7,703 nucleotides of DNA from CAYGBW01 sp964348185 (lineage in GTDB: Bacteria > Desulfobacterota > BSN033 > WVXP01): contig CAYGBW010000117.1 in assembly GCA_964348185.1 (NCBI GenBank), positions 1 to 7,703 on the forward strand. Direction: 5' to 3'. The translations under genes were made by a program, and so were the position numbers. Numbering within the stretch: the stretch's first letter is position 1; the number at the start of each line of letters is the position of its first letter. This document shows positions 6,198-7,703 of this stretch, piece by piece. A model generated the notes under the pieces. It was not told where the DNA came from. It did no database searches and saw only the letters and a program-made list of their open reading frames with translations.

Positions 6198-6920
6198 ATG
6201 AAATGCCGATTTAAGATCTACCGCTTTGATCCTGAAAAGGACGAGAAGCCCCATTACCAGCGTTACACCCTTGAGGCAAAGCCCACCGATAAGATCCTCG
6301 ACTGCCTCAACCGGATCCGGTGGGAGCAGGACCCGACGTTGGCCTATCGCATGTCTTGCGCTCATGGAGTCTGTGGTTCTGATGGGATGCGGATAAACGG
6401 GGTCTGTGCCCTGGCATGCCAGCGGCTGGTTAAGGACTATGACACGTCAACGTTCGTTGTCGACCCTCTTCCCGTTTTCCAGGTGGTAAAGGATCTCGTT
6501 GTGGATCTGGATCCATTCTTCGAAAAGTATCGCGCTATCAAGCCCTTTCTGATCAACCCGAATTCTCCCCCTGAAAGGGAACGGCTTCAGGACAGGGAGG
6601 CAAGGGGAGTCTTTGACGACGCGGTTCGGTGCATCCTCTGCGCCCTCTGCACTGCTGCATGCCCCATCAGCAGTCAGAACCCACGATACGTGGGGCCTGC
6701 AGCCTTGCTCAGAGCTTTTCGGTACCTCTTTGACAGCCGAGATTTGGGGGAGGAGGGGCGGATCCAGATTCTCGACAATGAGGACGGCATCTGGGGGTGC
6801 AATACCCTGTGGAAGTGCACCGAGGTGTGCCCGAAAGAGATCCCTGTCACCCAGTGTCTGGGAAAAATCAAGAAGAGAATCTATGACAGGAAAAAAGGGA
6901 AGGAAAACCCCCTGGAATGA
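6198..6920 (+). CDS. sdhB: succinate dehydrogenase / fumarate reductase iron-sulfur subunit
   Basis: 240 aa (E. coli SdhB has 238). The N-terminal ferredoxin-like domain has C54, C59, D62 and C74 as [2Fe-2S] ligands; Asp in the third place is as in E. coli. The C-terminal domain has CILCALCTAACP (C145, C148, C151, C155) and CNTLWKCTEVCP (C201, C207, C211), which supply the [4Fe-4S] (C145, C148, C151, C211) and [3Fe-4S] (C155, C201, C207) clusters. Thus all three clusters of the electron path from SdhA are present. Residues matching E. coli Trp164 and His207 of the ubiquinone site are Gln160 and Asn202, while Pro156 is kept. The ATG overlaps TGAGATG with the sdhA stop, implying coupled translation. 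The stop codon lies inside the first unit of an 8-bp repeat array. No sdhC or sdhD follows; the next gene is convergent. Confidence 0.95.
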   Translation: MKCRFKIYRFDPEKDEKPHYQRYTLEAKPTDKILDCLNRIRWEQDPTLAYRMSCAHGVCGSDGMRINGVCALACQRLVKDYDTSTFVVDPLPVFQVVKDLVVDLDPFFEKYRAIKPFLINPNSPPERERLQDREARGVFDDAVRCILCALCTAACPISSQNPRYVGPAALLRAFRYLFDSRDLGEEGRIQILDNEDGIWGCNTLWKCTEVCPKEIPVTQCLGKIKKRIYDRKKGKENPLE

Positions 6921-7110
6921 TGGAGTTTTGGAGTAATGGAGTATTGGAGTGATGGGTGGAAAAAGCGAAAAACCTCCGTTCTAAATGCTGGGGAATGCTT
7001 CAAAACCCATCATTGCAGCATTCCAATTGCGGCTATCCCTTGACGCTTTGAACCCAATACTCCATCACTCCATTACTCCAGTACTCCAATCTGACTACTC
7101 CCGTACTCCA
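6913..7110. repeat. fold-back array of 8-bp tandem repeats between convergent genes
   Basis: From 6913 the sequence runs in octamers TGGAATGA, TGGAGTTT, TGGAGTAA, TGGAGTAT, TGGAGTGA (to 6952). The opposite arm, 7057-7088, has four octamers ending in CTCCA (ATACTCCA, TCACTCCA, TTACTCCA, GTACTCCA), and two more copies follow at 7095-7110. Arms 6921-6956 and 7053-7088 are inverted copies matching at 30 of 36 positions. Pairing continues inward as AAAGCG (6962-6967) with CGCTTT (7044-7049) and GGAATGCT (6992-6999) with AGCATTCC (7017-7024), leaving a 17-nt loop. The whole 168-bp unit can thus form one long hairpin. It may end transcription from both sides; mobility is possible but unproven. No gene lies in 6921-7119. 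Confidence 0.8.
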
Positions 7111-7119
7111 ATCTCACTT

Positions 7120-7703
7120 TCACTCTTCCGGATCGACGAGTCCTCTAGGATCCAGCGTTTCCTCGATTTCCTCATCTCTCAGGAGCCCCTTCTCCCTGAC
7201 CAGTTCCCGGATCGGTACTCCCCGCTTCAGGGACTCCTTGGCCACTTCGGCGGCCTGGAGGTAGCCGATCTTCGTGTTGAGAGTCGTCGCAAGGGCTGGG
7301 TTCTTCTCCAGATAGGCGCGACATCGGTCTTGGTTCGCCGTGATTCCCTCAATACACCTTGCCACGAGGGCAGGGAGAAAGTTCTTGATGATCTCCATTG
7401 ACTCCAACAGATTGTGAATCATCACCGGCATCATGACGTTCAGTTCCATCTGGCCTGCCTGTGCGGCCATGGCGATCGTCAGATCGTTTCCCACCACCTG
7501 AAAGGCGATCATGTTGAGGCATTCCAGCATGACGGGGTTGACTTTTCCGGGCATGATGGACGAGCCGGGTTGGACTGGCGGAAGATGAATCTCGGCCAGT
7601 CCGGTGGTGGGGCCAGAACTCAGAAGCCGCAGGTCGTTGGCAATTCGAATCAATTCCAGGGCGAGGTCTCTGAGTGCCCCCGAGAGGCTCGATATGGCAA
7701 GGC
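7120..7703 (-). CDS. aspartate ammonia-lyase / class II fumarase family lyase (aspartase-like), C-terminal part
   Basis: The last 193 codons of a gene of about 460 codons; the 5' part lies beyond the right edge and the frame is open to it. The superfamily signature GSSIMPGKVNP (about visible residues 46-56) carries the catalytic serine loop and the Lys and Asn that bind the carboxylate. The enzyme makes fumarate, from aspartate with release of ammonia (aspartase) or reversibly with malate (fumarase). NPVM after the signature and MAAQAGQMELNVMMPV resemble aspartases of the B. subtilis AspB type, where fumarases usually have NPTQ and SGNFELNV. TALNTKIGY, farther on, is fumarase-like. I favour aspartase, at about 60 to 40. 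It converges on sdhB and would feed fumarate to SdhAB. The upstream N-terminal domain is not visible. Confidence 0.85.
   Translation of the reverse strand, partial: LAISSLSGALRDLALELIRIANDLRLLSSGPTTGLAEIHLPPVQPGSSIMPGKVNPVMLECLNMIAFQVVGNDLTIAMAAQAGQMELNVMMPVMIHNLLESMEIIKNFLPALVARCIEGITANQDRCRAYLEKNPALATTLNTKIGYLQAAEVAKESLKRGVPIRELVREKGLLRDEEIEETLDPRGLVDPEE

Noticed and set aside
6921..7088. Fold-back unit considered as a MITE
   Set aside because: No convincing target-site duplication flanks the arms, and the tandem 8-bp structure can explain the inverted similarity; kept as a repeat only.

Overview
The window looks like chromosomal DNA from a moderately GC-rich, probably anaerobic bacterium. 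The gene mix (paired 2-hydroxyacyl-CoA dehydratase/benzoyl-CoA reductase-type subunits, an oxalate/formate-type MFS carrier, succinate dehydrogenase SdhA and SdhB, and an aspartase/fumarase-family lyase) and the short tandem repeats between genes remind me of uncultured Desulfobacterota-like anaerobes. That placement is a weak inference; no marker gene is present. I see no rRNA, tRNA, CRISPR array, transposase or phage gene.

Layout. (1) 1-2534, minus strand: two HGD-D family subunits in tandem, a short one (1440-2534) followed by a long one (1245 down to 1, cut by the window edge). The short-then-long order is that of bcrC-bcrB. The 194 bp gap between them carries two runs of degenerate 7-bp repeats. 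(2) 2535-2794: divergent control region with two back-to-back sigma-70-type promoters, one for the dehydratase pair and one for the MFS gene. (3) 2795-4015, plus strand: a 12-TM MFS carrier of the OxlT/OFA type. (4) 4016-4471: 456 bp without a gene, containing a near-consensus promoter and a roughly 220-nt leader with a terminator-like hairpin. (5) 4472-6920: sdhA and sdhB, separated by 1 nt. No sdhC/sdhD membrane-anchor gene is visible on either side. (6) 6921-7119: a fold-back array of 8-bp repeats between convergent genes. (7) 7120-7703, minus strand: C-terminal part of an aspartase/class II fumarase family lyase.

How the genes could work together (inference): the lyase makes fumarate (from aspartate, or interconverts it with malate), and SdhAB interconverts fumarate and succinate. 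The dehydratase pair and the MFS carrier share a control region, so the carrier may import or export an organic acid handled by the dehydratase. The substrate of the dehydratase cannot be read from the sequence.

The most interesting points are the anchorless sdhAB pair, whose SdhB has lost the usual ubiquinone-site Trp and His; the possible attenuator ahead of sdhA; the fold-back octamer array after sdhB; and the divergently controlled dehydratase-transporter unit. I found no clear evidence of a wholly new kind of system.
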